A DNA stretch of 45,690 bases from NCBI GenBank assembly GCA_030529625.1, contig JAUMWN010000009.1:1-45690 (forward strand). Reading direction: 5' to 3'. Shown one piece after another: positions 25,699-34,790 of the stretch. Within the stretch, counting starts at the first letter, position 1. Each line of letters starts with the position of its first letter. The notes under the pieces were generated by a model. It was not told the DNA's origin. It did not search any database and was given only the letters and a program-made list of their open reading frames with translations. Made by a program: the position numbers and the translations under genes. The stretch comes from Coriobacteriales bacterium. Lineage in GTDB: Bacteria > Actinomycetota > Coriobacteriia > Coriobacteriales > Atopobiaceae.

Positions 25699-27762
25699 CT
25701 ACTTCTGGTTCTTGCGGATGTTGTCGATGTCCTCGGTCGTGCCGCCGCCGGTGTCGTTGGGGTCGCGGAACTCGCCCTTGTCCACCAGGCGCAGGAACGC
25801 GTCCACCACGTCCTCGGTAAGCTGCGTACCACGCACCTCTCGGATGATGGACACGGCCTTGTCAAAGTTCATGCGCTTGCGATAGGGGCGGTCGGAGTAC
25901 ATGGCATCGAACGTGTCAGCCACGGCAATGATTTGAGCAACGCGGGGAATCTCGTCGCCCGTGAGGCCACGCGGGTATCCCTTGCCGTCGGGTCGCTCGT
26001 GGTGCGCGCCCGCGCCAATGGCGAGCTCGGGCATGATGCTGATGTCTTTGAGCGTGCGATAGCCCAGCGACGAATGCGACTTGATGATGTTGAACTCATG
26101 GTCGGTGAGCTTGCCGGGCTTGTTGAGCACCTCGGCCGGCACACCAATCTTGCCAATGTCGTGCAGCAGCGCGATGTTGTAGTAGCGCTCCACCATGTCG
26201 TCGTCGTAGCCAAGCTCGCGCGTGAGCATGGCCGTGTAGTCTGCCACGCGCGTCGAGTGGCCGTTGGTGTACTTGTCCTTCATGTCGATGACCTTTGCGA
26301 ACGCCTGGGTCATCTCGCGGATGAAGAGGCGGTCTTCCTGCTCCTTCTTGAGCAGCGCCTTGGTCTTCCTGCGGTAGATCCACCGGGTGATGAGAAAAAC
26401 CACGAGTGCGAGCACTGCAAGCGAGAGGATGCGGAACCACCACGTCTCTATGGGTGCCTTGCGCTTTACGATGCGCACCGACATCTCCTTGTTGCCGTGC
26501 CCCATGGCGTCGTGAATCTGCATGTTGAAGTGGTACGTGCCGCCCACCAGGTTCGTGTAGTCGATGGGCGCCAGCTCCGAGCGCCGCACGCTTGTCTCGC
26601 CTTGGTCGAACCCCTCAAGGCTGTAGCTCACCTGCGGGTTGAGCAGGGCATAGGTAAAGACGAACGGGTGGATGGTGAGCTTGGACACGGAGGCTGGGAC
26701 GTAGATGGTGCCCTCGGCGTCGGGGTACAGCATCTCTCCGTCCGCCTCCACGAAGGGGACGGCCATCTTTATGTCGTCGACGCTCTCAAACGGCACGTCG
26801 ATGTTGACCTTGGCGACGCCGGTCGTGCCGGCAAGGTACAGGTCGCCGTCTGGCGTGAGCTCGCTAAAGGAGTTTGCCGTGGCGATGCATGGCAGACCGT
26901 TGTCTCGACCGTAGTAGACGGGTGTGATGGAGCCGTTCTTGAGCAGCTCGTCCACGGTTACCACGTGGATGCCGTTGCTGCTGAGCACCCACATCTCGCT
27001 TGCCTTGTTCTCGTACAGGTCGAAGTTGTTGGAGTACGGGAAGTTGTTGATCGTGGTCACGTGGTAGTTGGCGTCCATGTAGGCAAGGGAGTTGCTGGTC
27101 ACAATCCAAAAGAGGTCTCGGGATGGGTCCTTCTTGATGCGCATTACCACGTCCGACCGCAGTCCGGACTTCGTGTCCACCGAGCTCACGGACCTCGATC
27201 CCCGCTTACCCTGCACCACAAAGATACCGCCTCCGTCAGATCCCACGACTATGTCGCCGTTGTCCGCCTCAGCCACCGTGAGGATCTCGGTGTTGTGCAG
27301 GCCGTCGTCCTCGCCCAGCACCTCTACGACGCGGTCCCCGTCAATGCACGCGAGCCCGCCCGTGCAGGCGACTAGCATGGTGCCGTCGCTCTTTTGGAAG
27401 GTGGTGCGCACGCGGTCGGAGGGGAGACCGTCTGCGTTGGTGAAGCAGGTTACCTTGCCGTCCTCGTAGCGGATGAGCCCGTAGTCGCCGTAGGTGGCAA
27501 ACCACAGGCGATTCTGATCGTCGCGCATTATGGAGCGAATGCGCACGTCCGTGAGCATGGACACGAGGTCCTTTTGGCCAAGGTCTTTGCCCGACGCGGT
27601 CCTGGCCGAGGAAAGGGGCATGCTCGACACGACGCTCTTGTCATCGACCACGCACAGCCCCGTGTCGGTTCCAATGTAGAGCTTGCCATCCAGGCTGCAC
27701 GTGGAATTGACTACGGCCTCCGGCAGGCCATAGCGCTCGAAGACGTTTGAGAACTGGTAGGG
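25699..27762 (-). CDS. HD-GYP phosphodiesterase with propeller sensor, 3' part of a frameshifted gene
   Basis: 687 residues in the frame downstream of the shift. It begins in the middle of the sensor propeller (YQFSNVFERYGLPEAVVNST), continues through further Reg_prop blades and a Y_Y_Y-type beta domain (FDQGETSVRRSELAPIDYTNLVGGTYHF), a membrane helix (WWFRILSLAVLALVVFLITR) and an HD-GYP domain. All metal and signature residues are present: HDIGKIGVP, HSSLGY, HHERPDGKGYP, VADTFDAM. It should degrade cyclic di-GMP if made. It has no credible start of its own; it joins the part at 27711-28778 if one C is restored in the CCC run at 27760-27762, giving 1026 residues. Confidence 0.85.
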   Translation of the reverse strand, partial: PYQFSNVFERYGLPEAVVNSTCSLDGKLYIGTDTGLCVVDDKSVVSSMPLSSARTASGKDLGQKDLVSMLTDVRIRSIMRDDQNRLWFATYGDYGLIRYEDGKVTCFTNADGLPSDRVRTTFQKSDGTMLVACTGGLACIDGDRVVEVLGEDDGLHNTEILTVAEADNGDIVVGSDGGGIFVVQGKRGSRSVSSVDTKSGLRSDVVMRIKKDPSRDLFWIVTSNSLAYMDANYHVTTINNFPYSNNFDLYENKASEMWVLSSNGIHVVTVDELLKNGSITPVYYGRDNGLPCIATANSFSELTPDGDLYLAGTTGVAKVNIDVPFESVDDIKMAVPFVEADGEMLYPDAEGTIYVPASVSKLTIHPFVFTYALLNPQVSYSLEGFDQGETSVRRSELAPIDYTNLVGGTYHFNMQIHDAMGHGNKEMSVRIVKRKAPIETWWFRILSLAVLALVVFLITRWIYRRKTKALLKKEQEDRLFIREMTQAFAKVIDMKDKYTNGHSTRVADYTAMLTRELGYDDDMVERYYNIALLHDIGKIGVPAEVLNKPGKLTDHEFNIIKSHSSLGYRTLKDISIMPELAIGAGAHHERPDGKGYPRGLTGDEIPRVAQIIAVADTFDAMYSDRPYRKRMNFDKAVSIIREVRGTQLTEDVVDAFLRLVDKGEFRDPNDTGGGTTEDIDNIRKNQK

Positions 27763-28778
27763 ACGATCTTCATCACCCCCTGGCGCGACGAGGTGAACCA
27801 CAGGTTTCCTTCGTAATCTTGCGCCACGTGGTCGATGGAGTTGTTGAGCGGGACGTTTTGCACCTGGTGGACATGGTCGCCCTCCATAAAGCCAATGCCG
27901 TTGTCCGCGCATATCCACAGTCGGTCGCCAAACAGCGCGAGGCTCTTGATCGACGAGAGGGGAGAGACGTCGATTCGCTTGGGGTTGGCAAAGCCGTCCT
28001 CGAGGTTTCCGTAGTATACGCTGGACTCCTTGGTGCCCAGGTACACGTATCCGTCCCTGTTGGGGTCGGGAAGCACCGAGATCACGCTGGGGATGCCCAG
28101 CTGCTCGCTGGTATAGAAGTCACGCAGGGCCTCGCCCTTGATGGAGAACACCTCGCCTTCCATGGTGACGCCATACAGGACGCCCTTGGAGTCGGGCAAC
28201 AGGTCGCGCACGTACGACTCGTCGACGCGCGGGTCGTGCATGGGCACGATTCTGCCGTCCTGGCTTACCAGGGTGATGCCTTCTGTGGTAGCCACAAAGA
28301 TGTTGCCAATCCCGTCCTCCGCAACGGCGCGTACCGATGCCGAGGTGAGCCCGTCCTCCATGGTGATAAAGCGGAACTCGCCGTCCTCAAGCACGGCCAC
28401 GCCGCTGTCGTTGGTGCCAACCCACAGCCGGTCCGTGCTGTCGACAAACAGACTCACCACGCTGGCGACGCCGGTGGTGGAGCCCATACGCTCAAAGGTG
28501 TTGCCGTCGTAGCGGATCAGGCCGCTGTAGCTGCCAATCCAAATGAAGCCCTCCTTGGTCTCCACGATGTCGTTGGCCTCGGATGTGGGCAGGCCGTTGG
28601 TGTTGTCGTAGAGCACCGCCGAGTATCCCTCGTCGTTTGATGCGAGGTCTACCGAGAGCTCGGGCTGCTCGGTGGTGGACTCTTGGGCGCATGTCGTGTG
28701 AGGAGGGGCCACAAGACCCACCGTCAGGACGAGAAGTGCAATAAGCCACAGTCTGGTCACCATATGTCGCTTTGCCAT
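27711..28778 (-). CDS. Propeller sensor, 5' part of the frameshifted HD-GYP gene
   Basis: 355 residues. A signal peptide (MAKRHMVTRLWLIALLVL, cleavage near CAQES) exports a two-component-regulator-type beta propeller with repeats such as GFIWIGSYSGLIRYDG, DRLWVGTNDSGVAVLEDGEF and GNIFVATTEGITLVSQDG. The frame ends with ... RQGVMKIVPTSSQTSSSAMACRRP, whereas the other frame continues the propeller at the same point, so the last 14 residues are out of frame. ATG at 28778 has AGGAG five bases upstream; the longer open frame upstream has no site. As it stands this piece would be a secreted, incomplete propeller. Confidence 0.85.
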   Translation of the reverse strand: MAKRHMVTRLWLIALLVLTVGLVAPPHTTCAQESTTEQPELSVDLASNDEGYSAVLYDNTNGLPTSEANDIVETKEGFIWIGSYSGLIRYDGNTFERMGSTTGVASVVSLFVDSTDRLWVGTNDSGVAVLEDGEFRFITMEDGLTSASVRAVAEDGIGNIFVATTEGITLVSQDGRIVPMHDPRVDESYVRDLLPDSKGVLYGVTMEGEVFSIKGEALRDFYTSEQLGIPSVISVLPDPNRDGYVYLGTKESSVYYGNLEDGFANPKRIDVSPLSSIKSLALFGDRLWICADNGIGFMEGDHVHQVQNVPLNNSIDHVAQDYEGNLWFTSSRQGVMKIVPTSSQTSSSAMACRRP

Positions 28779-28817
28779 ACGGGCTCCTAATCCACAAGAA
28801 AGACGCTCGGTGCCCAT

Positions 28818-28823
28818 AGTATA
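28818..28823 (-). promoter_or_regulatory. Possible -10 element of the propeller-HD-GYP gene
   Basis: TATACT on the minus strand lies 39 bases before the ATG at 28778, preceded by TGGGT. No good -35 box. On the plus strand TATGAT at 28923-28928 may serve the divergent gene at 28964. Confidence 0.3.
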
Positions 28824-28963
28824 ACCCACGGCACTTGATGCCACGCTTCATGCAAGCGGACACCATTGCCTTGGCCAGCCGATATTCGAGAACGGGGGCG
28901 CGATACTGAGACCAAAAGGTGGTATGATTTCGGCTTGCGCATGTGTTGCGGATTGGAGGCATG

Positions 28964-29404
28964 ATGGAACGCACGAAATACCAAAAGGCACTCATGGTGA
29001 TCTCCATCATCAACATCGTGTTTGGTGTGTTTGGCCTCTTGGGTGGCATCCTGTTTGGCATGCTGGGAAGCGTCGCCGCGTCCTCAACGATCGAAGGCAT
29101 GAGTGCTAGCGAGCAGACGATGGGTGCCGTCGGACTGGGCGTAACCGCTGGTGTCTCGATCGTTGCGGGCATCGTGAGCGTGGTGGGAGGCATCCTGGGC
29201 ATCCGTGCCGCAAAGGACGCCCAAAAGATTACGCCGGCGTGGATTCTCTCGTTTGCGGGTATTTCCTTGAGCGTTATTCAGCTCGTTATGAGCATTGCCG
29301 GCGGCAGTTTTGGCATTCTCAGCCTGGTCCCGCTCGTCGTTCCGGGACTCACGTTTTGGTTTGCCAACGGCGTAAAGGAGGAGTCGGAAGACAACCTGCG
29401 GTGA
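28964..29404 (+). CDS. Small membrane protein of unknown function
   Basis: 146 residues with four hydrophobic helices (about 8-36, 53-82, 92-112, 115-135) rich in Gly and Val, and a short acidic tail (KEESEDNLR). It resembles the DUF4064/DUF308-like small membrane proteins in general look, but I cannot assign it to a family. ATG at 28964 is four bases after GGAGG; a second ATG one codon earlier is too close. The stop codon overlaps the start of the MBL gene by one base (TGATG), so the two are translationally coupled. Confidence 0.75.
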   Translation: MERTKYQKALMVISIINIVFGVFGLLGGILFGMLGSVAASSTIEGMSASEQTMGAVGLGVTAGVSIVAGIVSVVGGILGIRAAKDAQKITPAWILSFAGISLSVIQLVMSIAGGSFGILSLVPLVVPGLTFWFANGVKEESEDNLR

Positions 29405-30258
29405 TGGGCGTGACGACCAATACCTATACGTTACGGATGGCAGAGCCAAACATCTGGCAGATTCAGGATGTCCTTGGCGACTGCGCATATGTGGTGGTGG
29501 GCGAGCGTGCCGCGGCGCTGGTGGACACCACCATCGGCTACGGCGACCTAAAGTCTGCGGTAAGGCGCGTTACCACGCTGCCGCTCACGATTCTGCTCAC
29601 CCACAATCACTACGACCATTCGGGCGGGACGGGCTGGTTTAGTGAGGTGCATGCGGCTCCCGAGGAGGCCGCCCTGTTGGCGCGGGACGCGCAACGTGGT
29701 AGCCGCGTGCATGAGAAACTGATGCGCAATGGTGAGTTGAGCGAGGGAGTGCCCTTCGCGCTAAGAGACGGGTGTGCACCGCGTGTTTTGCCTCTTGCGG
29801 AAGGTGACCGCTTTGAGTTGGGCGGCCTAACGCTTGAGGCCGTGGCGCTTCCCGGGCATACCGCGGGCTCCATGGGCTTTTTGGTGCAGGAGAGATCGGT
29901 GCTGCTCTCGGGCGATGCGGTAACGCCGGTGATGTGCCTGTTCCTGGAGGAGAGCCTGGGCATTACCGAGTACCGGCAGACGCTGGCCAAGATGCGCACG
30001 CTGGACTTCGAGCGATTCTATACGGGACACCATGCCGTGGCGTTTACAAAGCGTGACCTCCAAAGCTTCGACGCGTGCGCCCAGTATGCGCAAACGGCTC
30101 GCGGCATCACCTGGCGCCACACCTTGCTGTCGGAGTTCGTGGGGACGGCATACCTGCCGCCATGCGAGACGGCTGACGCCAACTCGCCTGACTTCCGCGC
30201 GCTCATTGGACCCTACGTTCCCAAGAAGCGTGGCGTCCGCTCCGGTGGGGCGCGCTAG
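29404..30258 (+). CDS. MBL-fold metallo-hydrolase
   Basis: 284 residues. The zinc motif THNHYDH supplies His67, His69, Asp71 and His72; further ligands are in LPGHTAGSMGF, LSGDAVTP and YTGHHA. This is the general metallo-beta-lactamase fold of glyoxalase II-like hydrolases. No signal peptide. The C-terminal 60 residues (ITWRHTLLSEFVGTAYLPP onward) are not typical of glyoxalase II, so the substrate is open. Start overlaps the stop of the membrane protein gene. Confidence 0.85.
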   Translation: MGVTTNTYTLRMAEPNIWQIQDVLGDCAYVVVGERAAALVDTTIGYGDLKSAVRRVTTLPLTILLTHNHYDHSGGTGWFSEVHAAPEEAALLARDAQRGSRVHEKLMRNGELSEGVPFALRDGCAPRVLPLAEGDRFELGGLTLEAVALPGHTAGSMGFLVQERSVLLSGDAVTPVMCLFLEESLGITEYRQTLAKMRTLDFERFYTGHHAVAFTKRDLQSFDACAQYAQTARGITWRHTLLSEFVGTAYLPPCETADANSPDFRALIGPYVPKKRGVRSGGAR

Positions 30259-30374
30259 CTCTGCAGCGAGTCGCCGCCCGGTGCTTTGTCCGTCACGCGT
30301 TATGCCCAAAGTCGACAATCGTGTAAGATACGTCTTGCCAAACAGCTGAGCAAGGTTCGAGTGGGGGAGGGAAG

Positions 30375-32027
30375 ATGCCGTCGATCTTCAGGAAACCGCA
30401 GGTCGAGGAGCAGGAGGAGCTTACCGAGGCCGAGAAGCGCATGCAGATGCTCGATGAGGCCGAGCAGGCCATCGATGCCGCGTTCTCAACGGGCAAGGCG
30501 GACCGCGCGGAGATTACCAGAGTGGCCCAGGAGAATGCCCAAGACGCCGTAAAGATCGTGGGCGAGGCCATGGAGGCCGATGAGCAGGCGGATGAGATGA
30601 ACCGCCTCGCGGTGATTGCCGAGAACATGGGAGACCGCGAGAAGACCAAGGAAGTGCGCAAGCGTGCGAGGGCCGCGCGACGCGAGGCGAAGAAAGCGCA
30701 CAAGGAGGCGACGAAGGCAGCGAAGACCGCCTACGACGCCATTAAGTTTAGCCAACCAGGCAAGCTGGGCTTCCTGCGCGTGGTGCAGGTAATCTACATC
30801 ATAAACATTGCCATGACCTTGGCAACGTTGCTGCTCACCTCACGCGACTCCATCGTGTACAACTCGATGACCATCTTCAGCTGGATAACGATCATCCTCC
30901 AGGGCGTGGGCTTCTGGTTCTTTATCAACTACTTTAAGAGGGCCAAGGAGTGCGTGATCATCACCTCGGCCTTCTGCCTGGTCACCTATATCGTGAGCTG
31001 GTTCCTGTCCGGGAAGACCACCTCAGTGGAGTTCTTTGGCATTGGTGTGTGGAACGTCTTCCTCATCCTGTACTTTGCGCTCTCCAGCCGCATAGACGCC
31101 GTGTTCGTAAACGACTTCTCCAGCTTCAAGCCGCGCACGCAGACCGAGATCAAGCGTAGCGGCTGGCCGTTTGTGCGCAACCTCATCATCTACTTTATTG
31201 TGTTCTCGGTGCTGGGTCATTGGATGGAGGCCGGGCTGTGCCAGTTTATTCGCCTGGGCTGGGTGCAGGGCGAGTACGATCCCTCCAACACCATGCTGTG
31301 GCGCGACTGGCTCTATCCCTATCCCATGGAGGGCGCGGCCGTCGTGGTTATCGCTCTGGCGCTCTACCCGTTGTGGCAGTTCCTGCTCAAGCGTTTTAAA
31401 CCCGCCATTGCCTACACCCTGAGCTTTGTGGCCAACGCGATCACCTGCGGTGCCATCGAGTTCTTTATGGGACTTATCGTCAACTCCAACTATCAGCTCT
31501 GGGACTACCGTGAGAACTTTGGCAACCTCATGGGGCAGGTGTGCCTGCAAAATATGCTCGCCTTTGGCGTGGCGGCATCCATAATCGCTTGGATTGTATA
31601 CCCGCTGCTCGAGCGTCTTATCGCGCAGGTTCCCCGAGACACCATGAACATAATATTTGTGGTGATTGCGGTTATTGGCGGCATCCTGTGGTCGCTCTAC
31701 CTCATCGATCCCCCCGAGTCGCTCGAGGTGTCGCAGGATGCCGCGACCGAGCAGACGGCTGAGGCGGGAACGTCCACGGAGGACTCCACCGAGCTGTCGG
31801 ATGAGGATGCGCTCAAGGTTGGAGCCACCTTGGTGAGCAACCTGCTCAAGTCGGACGGAGAGCTGTCACAGGAAGACCGCGAGGTCTTGGCCGAGTTGGA
31901 AGCCACGATCAAGCAGCAGGCAAGCGACGCCACCACAGGGGACGAGCAGTCCGGCGACTCCAGCTCTGGCGATGAGGAAAGCCAGACTGACGGCGAGGAA
32001 GACGAGTCCGTCGCCGAGGCCGCATAG
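30375..32027 (+). CDS. CmpB-type putative ABC transporter membrane protein with coiled-coil N-terminus
   Basis: 550 residues. Residues about 8-125 are a charged Ala/Glu/Lys/Arg coiled coil with no membrane segment. Then come about ten membrane helices. The segment FSVLGHWMEAGLCQFIRLG to NYQLWDYRENFGNLMGQVCLQNM, with Ile/Pro-rich flanks, fits the putative ABC transporter type IV family (ABC_trans_CmpB, PF06541), normally about 200-250 residues. The C-terminal 110 residues are an acidic Ser/Thr/Glu/Gln-rich tail. GGGGGAGGGAAG precedes the ATG. No ATPase partner is adjacent; the next genes are the nucleoside importer. The role of this family is not established. Confidence 0.7.
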   Translation: MPSIFRKPQVEEQEELTEAEKRMQMLDEAEQAIDAAFSTGKADRAEITRVAQENAQDAVKIVGEAMEADEQADEMNRLAVIAENMGDREKTKEVRKRARAARREAKKAHKEATKAAKTAYDAIKFSQPGKLGFLRVVQVIYIINIAMTLATLLLTSRDSIVYNSMTIFSWITIILQGVGFWFFINYFKRAKECVIITSAFCLVTYIVSWFLSGKTTSVEFFGIGVWNVFLILYFALSSRIDAVFVNDFSSFKPRTQTEIKRSGWPFVRNLIIYFIVFSVLGHWMEAGLCQFIRLGWVQGEYDPSNTMLWRDWLYPYPMEGAAVVVIALALYPLWQFLLKRFKPAIAYTLSFVANAITCGAIEFFMGLIVNSNYQLWDYRENFGNLMGQVCLQNMLAFGVAASIIAWIVYPLLERLIAQVPRDTMNIIFVVIAVIGGILWSLYLIDPPESLEVSQDAATEQTAEAGTSTEDSTELSDEDALKVGATLVSNLLKSDGELSQEDREVLAELEATIKQQASDATTGDEQSGDSSSGDEESQTDGEEDESVAEAA

Positions 32028-32032
32028 CCCCA

Positions 32033-32069
32033 AACCTGCACTCGGGGGACAGTCCCCCGAGTGCAGGTT
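32033..32069. repeat. Perfect 18-bp palindrome with GGGGGAC core, probable terminator
   Basis: Arms 32033-32050 and 32052-32069 pair completely around one central A; the core is GGGGGAC-A-GTCCCCC. It starts six bases after the CmpB-type stop codon. The core is shared with the palindromes at 19202-19254 and the window ends, but the outer arms differ. Confidence 0.75.
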
Positions 32070-32165
32070 GTGACGGCAGACGCCCACCTTTTGTCGGATA
32101 GACGGGTTACGGAAACATTGATGCAGTAGACTAGACCCATGAAGACCGCTTTAGAAAGGGGTGAC

Positions 32166-33230
32166 ATGGGGAAGGTGCAGTTAACGCGTCGAACGCTGCT
32201 CATTGGCGCGGGCATGGGTGCGCTATCGCTGGTGGGTTGCGGAAAAGGTGGCGCGACGGACGGAGGTGCCAACGGCACCCGCAAGGTCGTGATGGTAACC
32301 AACGTGGGAGGCATCAACGACCAGGGCTTTTGCGAGCTCTCGTGGAAGGGCCTCCAACGATTGCGCGACGAGCTGGGCTACGACGTGTCCTACATCGAGT
32401 CCAGGCTCGACTCAGACTACGCCACCAACATCGACAAGGCCATCGACTACGGGGCCGACTTCGTGTGGGCCATTGGGTTTGCCATGTACGACGCGGTGTC
32501 CTTCGCGGCAAAGATCAACCCCGACCTGGACGTGAAGTTTGGCATAGTCGACGCCGGCACCAGCGGCTCGTCCAACCTTACCGGCGTGCTCTTCGCAGCG
32601 CAGGAGCCCTCGTTCGTGGTGGGCTACATCGCCGGCAGGACCACACAAACGGACCAGGTGGGGTTCGTGGGAGGCATCGAGTCCGACAACATCTACGCCT
32701 TCGAGTATGGGTACCTGGGTGGTGTGGCATATGCCGCCCATGAGCTGGGAAAGCACATCGAGGTTCCGCGCCAGTATGCGCAGTCCTTTACTGACAACGC
32801 AAAGGGCAAGTCCATCGCTCAAAAGATGTTCGCAAAAGGTGTGGACGTGGTGTACCACGCGGCCGGCAGCACGGGTGTGGGCGTGATTGAGGCGGCACAG
32901 GAGGCGAACAAGTTTGCCATAGGCGTGGACATGGATCAGTCCTACTTGGCTCCCAACAACGTGCTCACCTCGGCAATAAAGCGCGTTGACACCGCGCTGT
33001 TCGACCTCACGCCCCAGCTCATAGACGGCAAGATAGCCGGTGGCCAGGACCTCGTGCTTACGCTTGCCGAAGGCGAGTACATGGGCATTGCCGAGGAGCA
33101 CAGCCTCATGGACCCGCAGGTGTACGAAGACGCACTTGCCCTCATCGACAGGATCAAGGAGGGTGACGTGGTGGCACCCGCGTCCAACGAGGAGTACGAG
33201 AAGTTCGTGTCCGGGCTGGGCATGGCCTAG
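32166..33230 (+). CDS. Nucleoside-binding lipoprotein (BMP family)
   Basis: 354 residues. The N-terminus LTRRTLLIGAGMGALSLVGC has a twin-arginine-like pair and a lipobox (Cys25). The domain is of the BMP/PnrA/NupN type: VVMVTNVGGINDQGFCELSWKGLQRL, IDYGADFVWAIGFAMYDA, GYIAGRTTQTDQVGFVGGIES and KGVDVVYHAAGSTGVGVIEAAQE. Such lipoproteins bind purine or pyrimidine nucleosides outside the membrane and feed the transporter encoded next. ATG at 32166 has AAAGGGG upstream; a start nine codons earlier is weaker. First gene of a four-gene operon with the ATPase 30 bases on. Confidence 0.9.
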   Translation: MGKVQLTRRTLLIGAGMGALSLVGCGKGGATDGGANGTRKVVMVTNVGGINDQGFCELSWKGLQRLRDELGYDVSYIESRLDSDYATNIDKAIDYGADFVWAIGFAMYDAVSFAAKINPDLDVKFGIVDAGTSGSSNLTGVLFAAQEPSFVVGYIAGRTTQTDQVGFVGGIESDNIYAFEYGYLGGVAYAAHELGKHIEVPRQYAQSFTDNAKGKSIAQKMFAKGVDVVYHAAGSTGVGVIEAAQEANKFAIGVDMDQSYLAPNNVLTSAIKRVDTALFDLTPQLIDGKIAGGQDLVLTLAEGEYMGIAEEHSLMDPQVYEDALALIDRIKEGDVVAPASNEEYEKFVSGLGMA

Positions 33231-33260
33231 TCACCAAGCATAGAGCGAAAGGAGGGACGC

Positions 33261-34790
33261 ATGGAGCAAGACGAGACCTACGCGGTAAAAATGTGCGACA
33301 TCGTAAAGCGCTTTGGCGCGTTTACGGCGCTAGACCACATGAACCTGGCCGTGCGCAAGCAAACGGTCCACGCCATCCTGGGCGAGAACGGTGCGGGCAA
33401 GACCACGCTCATGAACATCCTCTATGGTCTGTACCGGGCCGACGAGGGGCAGACCTACCTCAACGGAGAGCTGGTGGACATATCCAGCCCCACCGAGGCG
33501 ATCAAACGTGGCGTTGGCATGGTGCATCAGCACTTTATGCTCGTGGAGAACTTTACCGTTACCCAAAACATCATTCTGGGCGACGAAGTGTGCGGCGCGG
33601 CGGGCATCCTGGATATGCGCAAGGCACGCCAGGAGGTGGTGCACCTGGTCGAGCAGTATGGCTTTGACGTGGACCCCGATGCCAGGATAGAGGACATCTC
33701 CGTTGGCATGCAGCAGCGCGTAGAGATTCTCAAGGCGTTGTACCGCGGGGCCCAGATCCTCATCCTAGACGAGCCCACGGCGGTGCTCACCCCCCAGGAG
33801 ATCGACAAGCTCATCCAAATAATGGAGGACCTCACCTCTGCGGGCAAGACGATCATCATCATCACCCACAAGCTCAAGGAGATCCTGCGCGCGGCCGACG
33901 AGTGCACCATCATCCGCCGCGGCGCCTACATGGGCACGGTGGACGTGTCGCAAACCGACGAGAACGACCTGGCGTCCAGAATGGTGGGCCGCAACGTCAC
34001 GCTCAAGGTGGAGAAGACCCCGGCGCATCCCGGCGAGCCGGTCCTGTCCATCCGTGACCTGCACGTTAAGGACGAGCGCGGCATCGAGCAGGTGGGCGGC
34101 CTGGACCTGGACGTGCGCGCGGGCGAGATCGTGGGCATCGCGGGCGTGGACGGCAACGGTCAGCACGAGCTGGTGGACGCCATCATGTGCATGGCGCGCG
34201 CCCAGTCGGGCACCATCTCTGTGGACGGCTCGCAGGTGCAAAACACCACACCGCGCAACGTGATCGAGCAGGGCGTGACGACCATTCCCTCCGACCGGCA
34301 TCGCTGGGGCCTGGTCCTGCCCATGATGGTGTGCGAGAACTCGGTACTCGAGCATCACAACAACGACGAGTTTGGACAGGGCCTGATGCTGGACTACAAC
34401 AGGCTGCATGAGTTCTCTGCGGAGCTCATCGAGAAGTTCGACATCCGGCCCGCCGGTTGCGAGGACGAGCGCATCAGCGGGCTTTCGGGAGGCAACCAGC
34501 AAAAGGTGATCATCGCGCGTGGCGTGGCGCATGCGCCCAAGGTGCTCATCGCGTTCCAGCCAACGCGTGGCCTGGACGTGGGTGCCATCGAGTTCATCCA
34601 CAAGACGCTCATAGCCGAACGCGATCGCGGTGCGGCCATACTGCTCATCTCTTACGAGCTGGACGAGGTGATGGACGTGTCCGACACGATTGCGGTTATC
34701 TATCACGGCAAGATTGTGGGCGAGTTTGCCCAGGGAACGGTGGACGAGGAGCGGCTTGGCCTGCTCATGGCAGGAGGTGAGGGCAAGTGA
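33261..34790 (+). CDS. Nucleoside ABC transporter ATP-binding protein, two ABC domains
   Basis: 509 residues. The first ABC domain has Walker A GENGAGKTT, signature SVGMQQRVEILKAL and Walker B LILDEPTAVLTPQE. The second has a degenerate Walker A, GVDGNGQHELV, signature LSGGNQQKVIIARGV and a Walker B AFQPTRGLDVGAIE, where the usual Asp-Glu is replaced, as is common in this family. This is the architecture of sugar and nucleoside importers of the RbsA/NupA kind. GGAGGG precedes the ATG. The gene overlaps the next permease gene by four bases. Confidence 0.92.
   Translation: MEQDETYAVKMCDIVKRFGAFTALDHMNLAVRKQTVHAILGENGAGKTTLMNILYGLYRADEGQTYLNGELVDISSPTEAIKRGVGMVHQHFMLVENFTVTQNIILGDEVCGAAGILDMRKARQEVVHLVEQYGFDVDPDARIEDISVGMQQRVEILKALYRGAQILILDEPTAVLTPQEIDKLIQIMEDLTSAGKTIIIITHKLKEILRAADECTIIRRGAYMGTVDVSQTDENDLASRMVGRNVTLKVEKTPAHPGEPVLSIRDLHVKDERGIEQVGGLDLDVRAGEIVGIAGVDGNGQHELVDAIMCMARAQSGTISVDGSQVQNTTPRNVIEQGVTTIPSDRHRWGLVLPMMVCENSVLEHHNNDEFGQGLMLDYNRLHEFSAELIEKFDIRPAGCEDERISGLSGGNQQKVIIARGVAHAPKVLIAFQPTRGLDVGAIEFIHKTLIAERDRGAAILLISYELDEVMDVSDTIAVIYHGKIVGEFAQGTVDEERLGLLMAGGEGK

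Noticed and set aside
25465-27375. 636-codon plus-strand open frame over the HD-GYP gene
   Set aside because: It is a mirror of the HD-GYP frame, with no motif of its own, and crosses the terminator palindrome at 25643.
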